This document shows positions 46,195 through 54,992 of a DNA stretch of 64,000 nucleotides, piece by piece. The notes beneath the pieces were generated by a model. That model was not told the DNA's origin. It worked only from the letters and a program-made list of their open reading frames with translations, and did no database searches. Made by a program: the position numbers and the translations under genes. Each line of letters starts with the position of its first letter. Position 1 is the stretch's first letter. This DNA is from Dyadobacter luteus (GTDB taxonomy: Bacteria > Bacteroidota > Bacteroidia > Cytophagales > Spirosomataceae). Location: assembly GCF_003383615.1 (NCBI RefSeq), contig NZ_QNUL01000003.1, forward strand, positions 1-64,000, read 5' to 3'.

Positions 46195-46870
46195 CCATTG
46201 AACATAGCCCCGTGAGAAACCAAACCAAGTTCGCCGGGCAAATAACGTTTATTAATAAGCGTTCAAAAAAACCGCATTATTGCTGCGCAAAAGCACAATT
46301 GTACTATTTCCAGTATTCTACAAGAATAGTTACAAGGTACCCTCTGCGACTAGTATTCTATATTGCAAATATCGGTTACAAGCTCATTTTTCCCGGTTTT
46401 GTTACCTCAGGATACCTTTACGATACATTTAGAGACTTTAATAGAAAAAAGACATTAAAATTCTGTTAAAAAAATATTTGAAAAAAATAAGAAATATGTT
46501 TGATTTAATTCCGGTACTTTTTCGATATTTATGGCGTCTATGACATAACAACAATTTATCCCTAACAAAACATAACAGATGTCCTCTATTCGTATCACTT
46601 TCTTTGGTTTACCGCCATCCCAAAAGCGGTCAGTCCCGTCCGGGTTTTATTCTGTTCATCACAAAATTTTATTGGCCTGATCACGTGTTTTCCCGATGCA
46701 GTACCGCTGGTTTCTGAATAAGTTATAGTGCTCTCCATATTAACTTCTCCTGCTTTGTCGTCAGAGTTTTCTGATTACTGATGCTGGTGAGTTATATCCG
46801 ATCATTACACCTGTCTCTCTTAACTGACGTCTGTGTTGGAAACATCATCATCAGATAACTGATTAATCCG
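46195..46870. other. Intergenic region before the glycan cluster
   Basis: 676 bases with no supported gene; an 85-aa frame at 46212-46469 has no recognisable features. TATGTTTG at 46495-46502 matches the -7 consensus but has no TTTG 19 bases upstream. If used it would give the first glycosyltransferase a leader of about 360 nt, as is common for Bacteroidota glycan loci (inference). Confidence 0.4.
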
Positions 46871-47668
46871 ATGAATTTTGTACCGGCAACAGCCCTTATT
46901 ATTGCCACCTACAACTGGCCCGAGGCTTTGCATTGTTGTCTTTTGAGCGTAGCAAGGCAGACTCTGCTACCGACAGAAGTGATTATTGCAGATGATGGCT
47001 CAGACGTGCGTACATGGACTGTGATAAACAAGATGCGCAAATTTCTTCCCATACAGGTATTGCATGTATGGCAGGAAGACGATGGTTTTCGCAAAACGCA
47101 GATTCTCAACAAAGCGGTCAGTCAGTGCTCTGCAGATTATGTGGTTCAGGTGGATGGAGATGTGATACTCCACCCCTCTTTTATTGCCGATCATCTATCT
47201 GCAGCAGAGAGTGGTGTGTTCGTTCGCGGGAGCCGCGCCAGGCTTACGCCAACCAAAACACTGGATACACTTCGAAGCCAGAACACCAAAATCGGATTTT
47301 ATTCCAATGGAGTTCACAACCGGCTGAATGCGGTCAGAATGCCGTTTTTTCAGCAACTGGGGCAACGAAAAGAAATGAAAAGCAGGAGTGTTCGGGGAAG
47401 TAATCTGGCGTTCTGGAAAGCCGATTTCATCAGAGTCAATGGTTATAACAACGAACTCAATGGATGGGGACACGAAGATGAGGAGCTCGCAGCAAGGTTT
47501 ATCAATAATGGTATTTGTAAAAAAATTGTAAAGCTCGGCGCTGTTCAGTTTCATCTGCACCACCAGGAATTACCCAAACCGAACGAAGGTCTTCACCGGG
47601 AAGTGATTGACCAGACGCTTACCTCCAAAATCAAAAACTGCATAGACGGATATGAAAAACTTTACTAA
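46871..47668 (+). CDS. Family 2 glycosyltransferase (galactosyltransferase-type C-terminus)
   Basis: 265 residues. The GT-A fold begins ALIIATYNWPEALHCCLLSV, with IIADDGSD, the metal-binding DGD in VQVDGDVI, and the acceptor-side motif GYNNELNGWGHEDEELAARF seen in chondroitin polymerase-like enzymes. It would add a sugar from a nucleotide donor to a surface glycan on the cytoplasmic face. Its end overlaps the start of the next gene by 17 bases; the two are paralogues, so tandem duplication is likely. Confidence 0.88.
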   Translation: MNFVPATALIIATYNWPEALHCCLLSVARQTLLPTEVIIADDGSDVRTWTVINKMRKFLPIQVLHVWQEDDGFRKTQILNKAVSQCSADYVVQVDGDVILHPSFIADHLSAAESGVFVRGSRARLTPTKTLDTLRSQNTKIGFYSNGVHNRLNAVRMPFFQQLGQRKEMKSRSVRGSNLAFWKADFIRVNGYNNELNGWGHEDEELAARFINNGICKKIVKLGAVQFHLHHQELPKPNEGLHREVIDQTLTSKIKNCIDGYEKLY

Positions 47669-48503
47669 AATTTCCCTTATCATTTCAACATATAACTGGC
47701 CTGAGGCGCTGCGCCTTTGTTTGCTGAGCGTACAACAACAGTCGTTACTGCCTTATGAGGTAATTATCGCAGACGACGGCTCAACCTCTCAGACATTCCA
47801 GGTTATCGAATCGATGCGTGCGATGCTACCTGTTCCGCTGGTTCATATCTGGCATGAGGATGATGGTTTCCAGCTTTCTAAAATTCGTAACAAAGCTATT
47901 GCTGCAAGCACAGGCGATTACGTCATTCAGATTGACGGCGACCTTGTTTTGCATCAGCACTTCATTAAAGATCATCTCGAAATAAGCAGACGAGGAAGTT
48001 TTGTTGCCGGAAGCCGGGTGATGATGAATGCCGAACTTTCTCAAAAAATGCTTCTGAAGCAGTGCCCTAAAATAGCCACATTTCAGTCCGGACTGGGAAA
48101 TTTCTGCAACCGTGTGAATATTAACTGGCTGAGCCGCTATATGGCCGACCGTTACAAGCCTGGCAATATTTATGCGCTGCGCGGATGTAATATGGCATTC
48201 TGGCGTGAAGACCTGATTCGCGTAAACGGATACAATGAACACTTTCAGGGATGGGGACGTGAGGACAACGAAATTGCTGTACGCCTGATGAACTCGGGCA
48301 TAAGCAAACGTGCTATTAAATTCGGAGGAATTGTGTTTCATATCCACCATAAAGAAGCCGACAGGTCGGGATGCAAAGAAAATGAGCAGTATCTACTGCA
48401 GGCATTGGAACAAAAGTCCGTGTACTGTCAGCATGGTGTAAGCCAGTATGTGGAAACTTTCACTTATGCTGCTGAAAACAGAATTGAACTGGCAGTTGCA
48501 TAG
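47652..48503 (+). CDS. Family 2 glycosyltransferase, paralogue of the preceding gene
   Basis: 283 residues. It shares the same order of motifs as its neighbour: LIISTYNWPEALRLCLLSVQ, IIADDGSTS, IQIDGDLVL and GYNEHFQGWGREDNEIAVR. Divergence is mainly in the middle (about 120-190), where acceptor choice is usually set. The overlapping start implies translational coupling. The next glycosyltransferase follows by six bases. Confidence 0.88.
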   Translation: MKNFTKISLIISTYNWPEALRLCLLSVQQQSLLPYEVIIADDGSTSQTFQVIESMRAMLPVPLVHIWHEDDGFQLSKIRNKAIAASTGDYVIQIDGDLVLHQHFIKDHLEISRRGSFVAGSRVMMNAELSQKMLLKQCPKIATFQSGLGNFCNRVNINWLSRYMADRYKPGNIYALRGCNMAFWREDLIRVNGYNEHFQGWGREDNEIAVRLMNSGISKRAIKFGGIVFHIHHKEADRSGCKENEQYLLQALEQKSVYCQHGVSQYVETFTYAAENRIELAVA

Positions 48504-48509
48504 CGCTAA

Positions 48510-49217
48510 ATGAATAACCAAAGTCTGATATCGGTTGTAATAGTTAGCTATAATGCTGAAGCGCTCCTGCAAAGGTGCCTGGAAAGTATATACGCACAAC
48601 AATATACGCAGATCGAAATTATACTAATTGATGGTGACAGCAAAGATAGAACTGTTACTATTATACAGAAAAATGCTGCCCGGATTGCATTCTGGATAAG
48701 TGAAAAAGACAATGGGATATACGATGCGATGAACAAAGCCCTGAATTATGTAAAAGGGCAATGGGTCTATTTTATTGGAGTTGATGATGTGTTAACCCCG
48801 GAATTTTCTGCGTTAGCGCAGCAATTAAACGACCCGGCAACAATTTACTACGGAAGCGTCTGGAAATCAGGCAAAAAGTATCTCGGTAAGCTGTCACCCT
48901 ATCACCAGGCTAAGACTGGAATCAATCACCAGGCGATGATTTACCCTGCACAAGTATTTGCAAAAAAACGTTACGACACGCAATACACCATTTCCGCAGA
49001 CCATGTACTTAATATGGAATTGCACAAAGATCCTCTATACCATTTTGAATTTCAGAATTTTACGATCGCTGTCTTTAATGATACCGGCGTATCCTCACTT
49101 AAGAAAGATCAGCTTTTCGAAAAGAGGAAAGCAAACCTTATTCTGCAAAACTACGGATGGGGCATCTATTTCAGATTTTTATTCAAAACACTGAAAGCTA
49201 AACTCTTGAAACATTAA
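48510..49217 (+). CDS. Family 2 glycosyltransferase (WcaA-like)
   Basis: 235 residues. SVVIVSYNAEALLQRCLESI, LIDGDSKDRTV and the DxD-type IGVDDVL mark a GT-A enzyme. It is the third gene of the plus-strand glycosyltransferase run. Its stop overlaps by four bases the stop of the convergent minus-strand glycosyltransferase. The donor and acceptor are unknown. Confidence 0.87.
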   Translation: MNNQSLISVVIVSYNAEALLQRCLESIYAQQYTQIEIILIDGDSKDRTVTIIQKNAARIAFWISEKDNGIYDAMNKALNYVKGQWVYFIGVDDVLTPEFSALAQQLNDPATIYYGSVWKSGKKYLGKLSPYHQAKTGINHQAMIYPAQVFAKKRYDTQYTISADHVLNMELHKDPLYHFEFQNFTIAVFNDTGVSSLKKDQLFEKRKANLILQNYGWGIYFRFLFKTLKAKLLKH

Positions 49218-50089
49218 GAAGGATTATAACTAAGCATTAATACATTGGTTCTATCAAACACGATTTTAGGTGGAAGAGCCAGTAAACCAGCTGAAAGTCT
49301 ATCCTGCCATTTTCGTTTAGGCAAAAGCCGAAAACAATTCAGCAAAAGTTTATATACAAACACGTATCTGATGCCATCGGCTCTTCTCCTTTCCTCTTCC
49401 AGCAATTGTTGAACCTGATCCAAATACTCATCCCGTTGCGTATAACTCTTCTGATTTTCAGAACGTAAACGAAATCCGGCTAACATGTAGGAAGTAGAAT
49501 ACAGCTTTGCATACCTGGAAAACCGGAGCCACAGTTCCAGATCAGCTGCAAGGGAAAAAGATTCGCTGAGCTGACCTCCCGCCTGCGACCAAAGTTCCCT
49601 CCGCCAGAATACCGATTCCTGCTGAACAAAATAACCATCTCCCAACAGCAATCGCTTTCTGGACCACCTTTGCGCATAAGGTTGCGCTTCGAATACAAAT
49701 GGAAAACCAGACTCATCAAAATAGGTATTACTACCCATAATCCACTTTATATCAGCATACTTTGCAAATATATTGGCTACTTGAAAAAGACTTTTCCGAT
49801 GCAAGAGGTCGTCTGCATTCAGCCACGCCATGATATCGCCCGTAGACCGTTTAAAGCCTTTCTGAATAGCATAATATAAGCCATTATCTGATTCACTTAC
49901 CCAATAAGAAAGCTGGTGCTCGTACTTTTTGATAATATGTACCGATTCATCCGTACTGCCTCCGTCAATGATGATGTATTCAAGGTTAGGATATCCCTGA
50001 CTCAAAACTGACAATATCGTATCCTCCAGATATTTACCCTGGTTAAAAGAAGCAGTAACGATAGTTATTTTAGGATAATCTGCACGCAT
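49214..50089 (-). CDS. Family 2 glycosyltransferase
   Basis: 291 residues from the ATG at 50087-50089; the frame runs five codons further to a TTG at 50102-50104, which is less likely. GT-A motifs are ITIVTASFNQGKYLEDTI, IIDGGSTDESV and MAWLNADDLLHR. It is the third gene of a minus-strand set with the ketoisomerase and a further glycosyltransferase. Confidence 0.87.
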   Translation of the reverse strand: MRADYPKITIVTASFNQGKYLEDTILSVLSQGYPNLEYIIIDGGSTDESVHIIKKYEHQLSYWVSESDNGLYYAIQKGFKRSTGDIMAWLNADDLLHRKSLFQVANIFAKYADIKWIMGSNTYFDESGFPFVFEAQPYAQRWSRKRLLLGDGYFVQQESVFWRRELWSQAGGQLSESFSLAADLELWLRFSRYAKLYSTSYMLAGFRLRSENQKSYTQRDEYLDQVQQLLEEERRRADGIRYVFVYKLLLNCFRLLPKRKWQDRLSAGLLALPPKIVFDRTNVLMLSYNPS

Positions 50090-50105
50090 CACACTCCAAA
50101 ACAAT

Positions 50106-50516
50106 TTAAATAGCGACCCGCAATGAAGCTTCCGGCAGAAAAGCTATGGTAGTTGGGTACGGTTCGTAGATATAATCCGCCTCATCAAAATATTCAGAAG
50201 CGAGTACCATCAGAATGGCGTCAGGAGTGAATTCAAGCATTTGATGCCAGTCTTCGGGATTCAATACCAGACACTGATCTGCCGAGTCCAGGATAAACTC
50301 CTGCTGCTCTAACCCATTGTCATTGACGATTTTACAGCTGCCTGTCAGACAAATCGCCGCCTGCACTGTCTTATGGTGTCTGTGCCCACCCCGTACAGAA
50401 TCATCGACGCCGTAGATGTAAAATATCCTTTTGATATCAAAAGGGATAATACGCTCTATCACAGTGAGGTTACCTCTGATATCTGTGAAGGTTTTCAGGT
50501 TGATTACGTGAGCCAA
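50106..50516 (-). CDS. FdtA/QdtA-type sugar 3,4-ketoisomerase (WxcM-like cupin)
   Basis: 136 residues. The cupin fold starts VINLKTFTDIRGNLTVIE and has the His-rich active site SVRGGHRHHKT and the Arg/Tyr-containing IFYIYGVD. Members convert dTDP-4-keto-6-deoxyglucose to the 3-keto sugar on the way to dTDP-Fuc3NAc or Qui3NAc. The usual partners (rmlA/B, aminotransferase, acetyltransferase) are absent from this window. The start appears to be a TTG (50514-50516), because no ATG precedes the conserved first strand and a stop lies just upstream. A signature Asn/Tyr choice between Fdt and Qdt types was not decided. Confidence 0.87.
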   Translation of the reverse strand: MAHVINLKTFTDIRGNLTVIERIIPFDIKRIFYIYGVDDSVRGGHRHHKTVQAAICLTGSCKIVNDNGLEQQEFILDSADQCLVLNPEDWHQMLEFTPDAILMVLASEYFDEADYIYEPYPTTIAFLPEASLRVAI

Positions 50517-50528
50517 TTGGTGTACTAT

Positions 50529-51518
50529 TTATAGTAAATAACTTTTTTTAGCGTAATTTTTATGCGCTCCACTCACCATAAAACGAATTCTACGCGACAG
50601 GCTCACATATATCCATTTCATTGGTAGCAGTCGTTCATGATATACAGCTTTCGGATCGAACTGTGTGACTTGTTGCTCAGCCTGTTTCAAGCCTTTCGCA
50701 TAGGGTTGGTATACATTTCGGACAACATCTCCATTCAGCAGGTATTGTTCCGCCGTCAACCTGAAATTGCCGTTTTCACAATATCTGAAATCATGAAAAT
50801 GGTAAAAAACAAGTTCTGTTTTTTGCTCTCTTTCACTTTGAATTATGACACGACCACCCGCATCCTGAAACTTATAATCTTTTGAATTCCAGGGAGCTAC
50901 TCCTCCTCCATAATTCTCCAACACATGAACCCCTTCAAATCTTTCCGTCCAGTCGTCCAGGTATTTCTGATCTCCGAACTTACCATCTTCAAATCGGCTG
51001 TAACACCAGTCAAGACAAACCTTACACCACCAGTCAAGTGCTTTCAGGCCACGAACAGTGTTTTTAAAAGTCAAAAACTGAACGCAGTAAATTCCGCTAA
51101 GCTCAGACTGATCATATTCCTTACTATAGTTATGGCGGGTGATCAGCACATCGTTTTCGCCCATTTCATCTGTCAATACTTTCGGGTCAGAAAAGAAGAG
51201 TAAATCCGCATCCAGATACGTACAATGATCCAAATTGTAGTGATGAATACAATGCCAGATCGTAAACGATGTACAAGTCCAGCAGTACTCCCCGACAGTG
51301 CGGCTATCTTTTACCGAAAGTAATTCTTCTGTTTCAAATTCCTGCAGAGAAATAATCGTCGCAGACGGCAAATCCATCCCTTTGAGCAGCTCACAGGAAG
51401 GCTGATCAAAGGCAAAAATAAACAAATGAAAGTCAGACGTTTGTCTAACTAAAGAATTGTACATCGCCAACCCACGCGAAAGGTAGAATGAGTTGAACAG
51501 CGTGCAAAAATACTGCAT
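50529..51518 (-). CDS. Putative glycosyltransferase (GT8-like)
   Basis: 329 residues. It begins FCTLFNSFYLSRGLAMYNSL and has YLDADLLFF, a DxD metal site near residues 120-128, as in GT8-type retaining transferases. A later segment, FGDQKYLDDW, also fits that fold. It carries several Cys residues (CWTCTSF, CKVCLDWC), unusual for this cluster. It lies 12 bases ahead of the ketoisomerase and is probably the first gene of the minus-strand operon. Confidence 0.75.
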   Translation of the reverse strand: MQYFCTLFNSFYLSRGLAMYNSLVRQTSDFHLFIFAFDQPSCELLKGMDLPSATIISLQEFETEELLSVKDSRTVGEYCWTCTSFTIWHCIHHYNLDHCTYLDADLLFFSDPKVLTDEMGENDVLITRHNYSKEYDQSELSGIYCVQFLTFKNTVRGLKALDWWCKVCLDWCYSRFEDGKFGDQKYLDDWTERFEGVHVLENYGGGVAPWNSKDYKFQDAGGRVIIQSEREQKTELVFYHFHDFRYCENGNFRLTAEQYLLNGDVVRNVYQPYAKGLKQAEQQVTQFDPKAVYHERLLPMKWIYVSLSRRIRFMVSGAHKNYAKKSYLL

Positions 51519-51802
51519 GAAAAACGATTACACTTATTAGGGGCTTGTAACTTTAACACAAATATCAGTCAATAATCAGTCATTTGATTCTTTCCTTCGA
51601 AAAAAATTTTAAACACAAAAAGAGTAGATTTTTTAGCCATGCTTTTCCATTCAATTTGTGCCATTTTCCACATCCCGAGCACCAGACCAGAAAACTACAT
51701 TTTCGATTGAATTGCAGATAATTTCTCAAATCATATAACCGAAAACGGATGGCGATTTGGAAAAATAAAGCACTAAATTGCAACGTATTTTTATCATGCG
51801 TT

Positions 51803-52594
51803 ATGTCTTTGTTTGGATTCAAGAAGGAGAGAAAAAATAAGTTTGGCTGGTTTGGTGACTATAAAAACTGGGATGAGCTCAAAGCGCTGACCGGAGGTTA
51901 TGAAGAGCAGTCTATACTTGACATAACAAAGCACGCATTGTTAAAAGTGAGAAATGGCGAAGCTGTTTACGAGCGTGACTCCGTTCTTTTTGATAAAAAG
52001 CTTTACCCCTACTCTGTGATTACCGCCCTGCTTTACGCAGCAGCAGAATGTGGAGGCTCTTTGAATGTCATCGATTTCGGCGGATCTCTGGGTAGTACCT
52101 ATTACCAGGTAAGAGACCTGATCCCACCCTCTGTCTCAATCAACTGGAGTGTGATAGAGCAGAATGCCTATATCAAATGCGGGCAGGAACACTTTCAGGA
52201 TGAGACGCTTCAATTTCACTTCACCATAGCGGAAAGCCTTAAGGCAAAGAAAGCCGACATTCTGTTGCTTTCCAGTGTGGTTCAATACCTTCCGGATCCA
52301 CATGCATTCCTCAAAGAGATACAAGATTATGGTTTTAAATTCATTATTATTGACCGGACTGCATTTGTAAAAGGAGAACGGGCGGACCGGTTGACCCTAC
52401 AAATCGTCCCTCCTCACATTTACACAGCACAATATCCCGCCTGGTTTTTTAATGAGAAAAATTTTGTGGCTCATTTCAAGCATTACCAGATCAAAACGGA
52501 GTTTGAATCTTCCGTTCCAGGAGAAGAAGAAATGGAAATTGACGGTAGCAAACAGGGTTATGACAAAGGTTTTTTTCTGATCAGAAAAAGCTGA
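51803..52594 (+). CDS. Methyltransferase, TIGR04325 family
   Basis: 263 residues from the ATG at 51803; the frame opens 54 bases earlier but that part is not conserved-looking. FGWFGDYKNWDELKALTGGY near the start and the SAM-binding LNVIDFGGSLGSTYYQ, VIEQN and LLLSSVVQYLPDPHAF match this surface-glycan-associated methyltransferase family. It probably caps or decorates the polysaccharide made by the adjacent genes. It converges with the ECF sigma factor, 18 bases away. Confidence 0.88.
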   Translation: MSLFGFKKERKNKFGWFGDYKNWDELKALTGGYEEQSILDITKHALLKVRNGEAVYERDSVLFDKKLYPYSVITALLYAAAECGGSLNVIDFGGSLGSTYYQVRDLIPPSVSINWSVIEQNAYIKCGQEHFQDETLQFHFTIAESLKAKKADILLLSSVVQYLPDPHAFLKEIQDYGFKFIIIDRTAFVKGERADRLTLQIVPPHIYTAQYPAWFFNEKNFVAHFKHYQIKTEFESSVPGEEEMEIDGSKQGYDKGFFLIRKS

Positions 52595-52612
52595 TAGGTA
52601 AAGTTCAGGGGA

Positions 52613-53161
52613 TTACGCTAAGGAGAGTCTCAAGGTACGTAAGGCTCTGGTCAAATGTGCCTCCACTGTTTTGGATGACAAACACATGATCACTGCAATT
52701 TCGGCAATGGTAAGTCCTTGCTGACGGCTGTATTTAAATACCATTCTGCATTTCTCTGGTAGCTGCTCTGCAACAGCTGACAAATACTCTTCAAGAAATC
52801 TGGCATAGATCACCTGCTCATCCCACTGAATTGTTTCTGGCCGGTGGTGCTGTGCAATCAGTTTTTGGTGTAGCTTATTTGCCGCTACAGATTTGAAAAC
52901 AGCCAATTTAACAGAGCGGATCAGGTAGGCCGGCAGTGAATCAATATGCATTTTACCTCTTCTTTCCCATACACTCATAAATACGTCCTGTACGATATCT
53001 TCAGCTATCAAACTGTCTTTGGCAAAACCAAAAACGATATGCTGCAGCTGCCTATGGTGCCGGCTGTATACATCCACAAACTCTTTTTCATTAAAAGCTT
53101 GTACTTTTTGCATTCTGAGAAATGCCGCACATAATAAATCACCATTTGGATGTATTTCCAT
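52613..53161 (-). CDS. ECF RNA polymerase sigma factor, orphan
   Basis: 182 residues from the ATG at 53159-53161. Region 2 is FVDVYSRHHRQLQHIVFGF and AEDIVQDVFMSVWERRG; region 4 is LPEKCRMVFKYSRQQGLTIAE with the helix LSSKTVEAHLTRALRTL. This is the Bacteroidota sigma-70 family also seen with FecR/SusC loci, but no FecR or SusC is adjacent. It is divergent from the lipoprotein gene at 53662, a possible target. Regulation is not visible in the sequence. Confidence 0.9.
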   Translation of the reverse strand: MEIHPNGDLLCAAFLRMQKVQAFNEKEFVDVYSRHHRQLQHIVFGFAKDSLIAEDIVQDVFMSVWERRGKMHIDSLPAYLIRSVKLAVFKSVAANKLHQKLIAQHHRPETIQWDEQVIYARFLEEYLSAVAEQLPEKCRMVFKYSRQQGLTIAEIAVIMCLSSKTVEAHLTRALRTLRLSLA

Positions 53162-53661
53162 CAATTCGATAACATAACTAGAACAGATTCCTTTTATTCG
53201 AGGCTTATTTAAACATTCTACAATACTCTATATAATCAATAGACAAAATAAAGTATTATGCATCATAAAACCAACAAGAGTATGGTTTTTTGCCTGACTA
53301 GCTACATATATACTTCTAATGGACCTTAGATTTTTTTGTCACTCAGCAACTCCAACTCATGTCACTTACAATTAATTTCTTCTTTGGGGAACTAGCCATT
53401 TTCATCAAATAGAAAACAATGATGTGCTTCTTCTCTATTTAATAATCAGTAAACAGAGTTTATTCTATGCCAACTATAACTAACATACAAGAAGCACCTA
53501 CTATTCATGAATATATTAACTTAATGATTAAAATATATCCAAAACAAACACTGGAGCATATTAATAAATACATGAAAATTAAAATAATTAATGATGAGTA
53601 GTAGAAATAGTTATCTTTCTTTGGGCTATTAATTAAATAATCTTTCAACTAATATGGAATC
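53162..53661. other. AT-rich intergenic region between sigma factor and lipoprotein
   Basis: About 500 bases, notably AT-rich, containing one possible small ORF (53467-53601). No consensus promoter stands out on either strand. A short inverted repeat AAAACC/GGTTTT with T-run lies near 53266-53292. Confidence 0.4.
53467..53601 (+). CDS. Possible 44-residue small protein
   Basis: An ATG-to-TAG frame encodes a Lys/Ile-rich peptide (TIHEYINLMIKIYPKQT). It has a sensible amphipathic composition but no recognised family or clear ribosome site. Given the AT-rich surroundings it may be chance. Confidence 0.25.
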   Translation: MPTITNIQEAPTIHEYINLMIKIYPKQTLEHINKYMKIKIINDE

Positions 53662-54729
53662 ATGAGAGTAACACTATTTGCCGCAGTAGCTCTTTTGGGA
53701 GCTATGACCCTTTCTTGTCAGGAGGATAAGCTCACAACTGAAAATCAACTATTACAAAGTAACGGTACTATCTTCAAATCAGTTGAAGGAAGTGTAATAC
53801 TAAGAGATGGCATTCTGGATTTTGAAAACACGGATGTGCTTATCGCTTTTAAAAAGAAGATTACGGAAGATACGTCCTTTCAACAATCTGTTCGTGATCA
53901 AACAGGTAACAACTTACTTGTAAGCCAGTTGGATAAACAAACAATTTCAGGTCAGAAAAAAGAAATTCTTGAAAACCTTGCTCCCGCATATCCTTTCATT
54001 CTGAATAATGACGCAGCTTACGTTGTTGGTAAAGAATATGTAAGATTTGGCCAGAGGAATCAGTATGCTATTGAGGAAGCGAAAAAAAACGAGATCAATT
54101 GGGGGGACGAAGAGAACATCGATAATAAAAAAGTATCAGTGTTTAAATATGGAAAATTCACCAAAGTACTGTCTTCAGATAGTCCAAATGCCAGGGCCGA
54201 CTTTGGCCCTTGGCAAGATTTGGTAGGTGGCGGGCAGCGAGAATTTTATCAGGTCAGCCCTACAAGCGGAGATAGAAAATGGATTGATGAAATATATAGC
54301 AGACAGGCTTATTTAGGCACAGCCAGAAATCCTAATAATCCAAGTGATCCAAATTGGTATGACAGACATGATATCTCTGTAACGTTTCTTATTCGTCTAT
54401 TCTCAAAGTCAGGTAGAAGATGGAATAATACAACTATTGCACGCGAATTAACCCCTCATTTCAGCTGGCAACTGAAGTTCGGTCCAAATCCGAGTACTGC
54501 TCCCGTCTTTGGATCTGGAACAGTTGGCCCACCTTGCTGTGTCAGTGTAGTTCCTGTGACTATATATACTTCGGGTGACTATTTTCTCCCGATGGCTGAC
54601 CTTACGTATGTCGACGTTTATGGTACACATAATTCAAGTTTGTGGTATCTTGAAGGAAGCGGCACTATCAAACACAGAATCACTGGTGATGTTGCAGCTA
54701 ACGACTGGACTCGATCTTGGACCTGGTAA
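53662..54729 (+). CDS. Unrecognised lipoprotein
   Basis: 355 residues. The N-terminus is a lipoprotein signal (AVALLGAMTLSC, lipid Cys at about 19). Residues 40-150 are helical and charged (FENTDVLIAFKKKITED, ISGQKKEILENLAPAYPF), a pattern found in Bacteroidota surface lipoproteins. The C-terminal half (about 170-355) is rich in Trp, Tyr and Gly with beta character and contains an adjacent Cys pair (GPPCCVSVVPVTIY); it ends WTRSWTW. No catalytic motif is recognised. It stands alone with an exceptionally long terminator hairpin. Divergence from an orphan sigma factor hints at, but does not prove, a regulatory link. Confidence 0.8.
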   Translation: MRVTLFAAVALLGAMTLSCQEDKLTTENQLLQSNGTIFKSVEGSVILRDGILDFENTDVLIAFKKKITEDTSFQQSVRDQTGNNLLVSQLDKQTISGQKKEILENLAPAYPFILNNDAAYVVGKEYVRFGQRNQYAIEEAKKNEINWGDEENIDNKKVSVFKYGKFTKVLSSDSPNARADFGPWQDLVGGGQREFYQVSPTSGDRKWIDEIYSRQAYLGTARNPNNPSDPNWYDRHDISVTFLIRLFSKSGRRWNNTTIARELTPHFSWQLKFGPNPSTAPVFGSGTVGPPCCVSVVPVTIYTSGDYFLPMADLTYVDVYGTHNSSLWYLEGSGTIKHRITGDVAANDWTRSWTW

Positions 54730-54733
54730 AACT

Positions 54734-54790
54734 TAACCATTATATTAAAAGCCTGTATTTTCATTGTGCAGGCTTTTAATATAATGGTTA
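54734..54790 (+). terminator. 22-bp perfect hairpin after the lipoprotein gene
   Basis: The left arm (54734-54755, starting TAACCATTATATT) is the exact reverse complement of the right arm (54769-54790, ending ATAATGGTTA), with a 13-base loop. The inner part, AAAAGCCTG..CAGGCTTTT, has terminator form with the T-run inside the stem. It begins five bases after the stop. Confidence 0.8.
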
Positions 54791-54992
54791 TTACAAAGGC
54801 ACACTTTCCTCGCAGGAATTAAAAGCTTCCTTTTTTGTCACTCAAAATCACCTCAACTTATTGTAGCAAATAATTTCATAACAAAAAGACTTTACTTTAC
54901 CTTTGAAAATCGCCAATTTTGAAGGAATCGTTATCGCTTTTCAAAACAGAAGAATAACCAGTTTTTATGGCCACTGTCTGCCTTTAACTTAT

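Noticed and set aside
46212..46469. 85-residue ORF after the GH15 hairpin
   Set aside because: No signal, motif or plausible start context; likely chance.
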